The notes under the pieces: generated by a model
What the model was told of the DNA's origin: nothing
Databases searched by the model: none
The model's input: the letters and a program-made list of their open reading frames with translations, nothing else
Position numbers and translations under genes: made by a program
Shown here: piece by piece, positions 61,392 through 64,000 of the stretch
Numbering within the stretch: position 1 is the first letter of the stretch
Layout of the letters: every line of letters starts with the position of its first letter
DNA from: Sinonovacula constricta
Taxonomy: Eukaryota; Mollusca; Bivalvia; Cardiida; Solecurtidae
Assembly: GCA_007844125.1 (NCBI GenBank)
Contig: CM017567.1
Coordinates: 3,715,660-3,779,659 of the forward strand
Reading direction: 5' to 3'
DNA length: 64,000 nucleotides

Positions 61392-62203
61392 GCAAGGAGC
61401 TGACGGATCTCAATCTTCACTAGCAAGGAGCTGACGGATCTCAAACTTCACTAGCAGGGAGCTGACGGATCTCAGTCTTCACTAGCAAGGAGCTGACGGA
61501 TCTCGATCTTCACTAGCAGGGAGCTGACGGATCTCAGTCTTTACTAGCAAGGAGCTGACGGATCTCGATCTTCACTAGCAAGGAGCTGACGGATCTCAGT
61601 CTTTACTAGCAAGGAGCTGACGGATCTCAGTCTTTACTAGCAAGGAGCTGACGGATCTCAGTCTTTACTAGCAAGAAGCTGACGGATCTCAATCTTCACT
61701 AGCAGGGAGCTGACGGATCTCAGTCTTCACTAGCAGGGAGCTGACGGATCTCAGTCTTTACTAGCAAGGAGCTGACAGATCTCGATCTTCACTAGCAAGG
61801 AGCTGACGGATCTCAGTCTTTACTAGCAGGGAGCTGACGGATCTCAATCTTTACTAGCAAGGAGCTGACGGATCTCGATCTTCACTAGCAAGGAGCTGAC
61901 GGATCTCAGTCTTTACTAGCAAGGAGCTTACGGATCTCAGTCTTCACTAGCAAGGAGCTGACGGATCTCAGTCTTTACTAGCAAGGAGCTGACGGATCTC
62001 GATCTTCACTAGTAAGGAGCTGACGGATCTCAGTCTTTACTAGCAAGGAGCTGACGGATCTCAGTCTTTACTAGCAAGGAGCTGACGGATCTCAGTCTTT
62101 ACTAGCAAGGAGCTGACGGATCTCAGTTTTTACTAGCAAGGAGCTGACGGATCTCGATCTTCACTAGCAAGGAGCTGACGGATTTCAGTCTTCACTATTT
62201 GTC
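61392..62203 (+). repeat. 31-bp satellite array, about 26 copies, derived from the palindromic element
   Basis: The unit AGCAAGGAGCTGACGGATCT + CAGTCTTTACT repeats with few changes (CAGTC/CGATC/CAATC; TTCACT/TTTACT; AAGGAG/AGGGAG). The right edge runs directly into the element's own distal end (TTCACTATTTGTCCAAGCCT, then CGCTTAGCAGACTTAAAG), so the array arose inside a copy of that element. No spacers are present, so it is not a CRISPR. Confidence 0.95.
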
Positions 62204-62675
62204 CAAGCCTTATAAACACACGCTTAGCAGACTTAAAGTTAAGCTTCAAACTTGAACAAGGTCTTTATCAAGTTCTTTGAAGTTCGAGATCCAGCAATAT
62301 ATTGACATTGCATATCAAATATAACTGCTCTTCAAAACCATCATTATTTAATAATCAATTATTTATTTACATATTCTCAAACACATTAGAGCATGCACAT
62401 TGAATGTAAATAAATAAACAAATTGGTCTGTTTGTAGTCTTCTATTAAATTATAATTTAAACAAAGTTTACCCTTTCGTATATGATTAGGAATTTTTAAT
62501 TAAACATTTTGTTGTAACTTATTTGTAAAGAGGTACGGTCTTATTTCAGAATGGCTTCTTCAGAAAAAGAATATAACCCCTTAATTATAAAAGTGTAAAC
62601 AGCACATACTAAAAACTTAGAAATAAGTTAAAAACTTTGCAACTATGTGCATAGGTTACAGAACAAGTTGATAAA
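62204..62675. other. AT-rich non-coding DNA
   Basis: Its first ~45 bp are the distal end of the palindromic element from which the array grew; otherwise nothing is recognised. Confidence 0.45.
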
Positions 62676-62679
62676 CACA

Positions 62680-62786
62680 GCAGCAAATAGAATAGATGCT
62701 GATCAGACAGTTCCTATATGGAGCCACCTAATCTGGATCTGTACTATTTGCCTAAGTGTGATCAACATGTACTTAACATGATAAGC
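62680..62786 (+). repeat. palindromic MITE-like element, complete
   Basis: GCAGCAAATAGAATAGATGC, GATCAGACAGTTCC at left; CTAATCTGGATCTGTACTAT and TTGCCTAAGTGTGATCAAC at right. Confidence 0.7.
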
Positions 62787-63300
62787 TTACAATTTGTGAG
62801 TTAATGAACATTAAAATAAATAACTTCAAAAACAGAAAAAGTAAGAGCTGATTAAGATCTATGCCTGTTAAGTGCTGACATATTCAGCCCTACACATCAT
62901 GAGTTCATTGATTGATTTGAGCGTATAGCTGTATATAGTCAGCAGTATACATATATTACACAGAATGATGAGCTTGTAAAAGGTCTTTATTGATGAAGAC
63001 TTAAATGGTAAATTATGCACATAAGACATATTTAAAGTGCTGTTTACCCACTTTTCATTGCATTGGTAGGACTTCAATTAGTAATTAATGTACTTTTGAT
63101 AGCTGAATCTCAATACATGCTGAATAGGCCATACAACTTATTTTAGATTAAGAAGTGTGCAATTACAAAGCCTACATCAAACATAATCACAGGTAAGATT
63201 TTATTCTATCAGCAGCACCAAACACTTCAGCTTAAATCCTGATATTGTCACCTAAATTATAAATATTTTCAGTCAGAATCTTTTTTTAGAAACTTAATCT
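62787..63300. other. AT-rich non-coding DNA
   Basis: Nothing is recognised. Confidence 0.4.
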
Positions 63301-63334
63301 AGCTACCTTTCTATTAACTTTGAGAGTGCTTCAA

Positions 63335-63634
63335 ATGAATTAAATCCATCACCTGACATTATTACCAATCTCTCCACCAATCATTCTATTATCAATTAAG
63401 AGTTCTACAAGTAAGGCGACTCACCAAAATTAACATCTACCCAACTATCTTCTTATTAACTAAGAGACATCTTCAGACTGATGATTTCATCACCTGACAT
63501 TATTACCAATCTAGACCTATCATTCTATTTTCAATAAGAGGTCTACAAGAAAGGCGACTCACCAAAATTAACATCTACCCAACTATCTTCTTGTTAACTA
63601 AGAGACATCTTCAGACTGATGATTTCATAACGTG
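63335..63634 (+). repeat. 141-bp tandem duplication, 2 copies
   Basis: CATCACCTGACATTATTACC recurs at 63347 and 63488. Both are followed by ATCATTCTAT-type text, AAGGCGACTCACCAAAATTA and TCTTCAGACTGATGATTTCA. Small indels separate the copies. Confidence 0.9.
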
Positions 63635-64000
63635 TTGCTCTGGACTATCCCCATGCTATCAAACATTTCATTAAGTGTGAGGACCCCCACAGTGACACGG
63701 CCACGAGAAGCTCAAGTGTCATATATTAGATGGTAACAGAACCTTCATTTACTTGCCAACATCTTGACTTGAACCTAAGTCACTCACTTATTTTACCAGA
63801 TGTGACTTCCCAATGAAAGTAGTACAATTAAAGCAGCATACAAAAAATACATATGAATGTATTCAAAACTTGTTTGAGTACAAACTCTGACTGGGTATAA
63901 TTTCTAGGCTTCTAGACTAGACTGATTGGTCAGTGGTTAGTGTCAAATTTCTCAACCAATCATCTGAACTCTAGTACAACTCTGAGTCATGAAGTTATCA
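63635..64000. other. non-coding DNA at the window edge
   Basis: Nothing is recognised. Confidence 0.4.

Noticed and set aside
61392..62203. CRISPR array (31-bp direct repeats)
   Set aside because: The repeats are contiguous with no spacers and derive from a mobile element; the DNA is eukaryotic.

Overview
The window looks like nuclear DNA of an intron-rich, repeat-rich animal. It is AT-rich, nearly free of long open frames, and packed with minisatellites, tRNA-derived SINEs and short palindromic (MITE-like) elements. The repeat style fits a mollusc, most likely a bivalve: short AAGGGAGATAACT-type palindromes, dense minisatellites, and a SINE whose false translation reads VVERWLADREVVGSNP. 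This is an inference; nothing here fixes the species. There are no bacterial or phage genes, operons, rRNA genes or CRISPR arrays.

Only two stretches are convincing coding sequence, both on the minus strand. The first is a 315-codon open exon at 10984-11928 that ends in a GT splice donor. I do not recognise its product. The second is a 163-bp internal exon at 28416-28578 with an AG acceptor, a GT donor and one protein-like frame. Whether they belong to one gene cannot be told. Most of the rest reads as intron or intergenic DNA.

Layout. 1-5.1 kb: AT-rich DNA with a purine-rich GAAA/GACA tract (3.7-4.3 kb) and a tRNA-like SINE head (4.7 kb). 5.1-9.4 kb: a near-perfect 2,142-bp tandem duplication containing nested 59-bp repeats. 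9.4-12.2 kb: palindromic elements and the 315-codon exon. 12-28 kb: SINE copies and arrays with 39-, 99-, 21- and 78-bp periods. 28.4 kb: the small exon. 29-42 kb: AT-rich DNA, several copies of one SINE family, a 51-bp array (33.3-34.3 kb) and a 19-bp array (40.9-41.4 kb). 44.5-46 kb: ATG/CAT microsatellites. 49.3-50.7 kb: a ~62-bp array. 52.3-55.3 kb: three SINEs, two with visible target-site duplications. 56.2-57.1 kb: a 40-bp array. 61.4-62.2 kb: a 31-bp array grown from one end of the palindromic element. 63.3-63.6 kb: a 141-bp duplication.

The genes do not form a recognisable pathway. The most notable observations concern repeat birth: one palindromic element family, seen more than twenty times, supplies both breakpoints of the 2,142-bp duplication and the founding sequence of the 31-bp satellite, and one SINE copy has an internal triplication. 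I found no convincing new multi-gene system.
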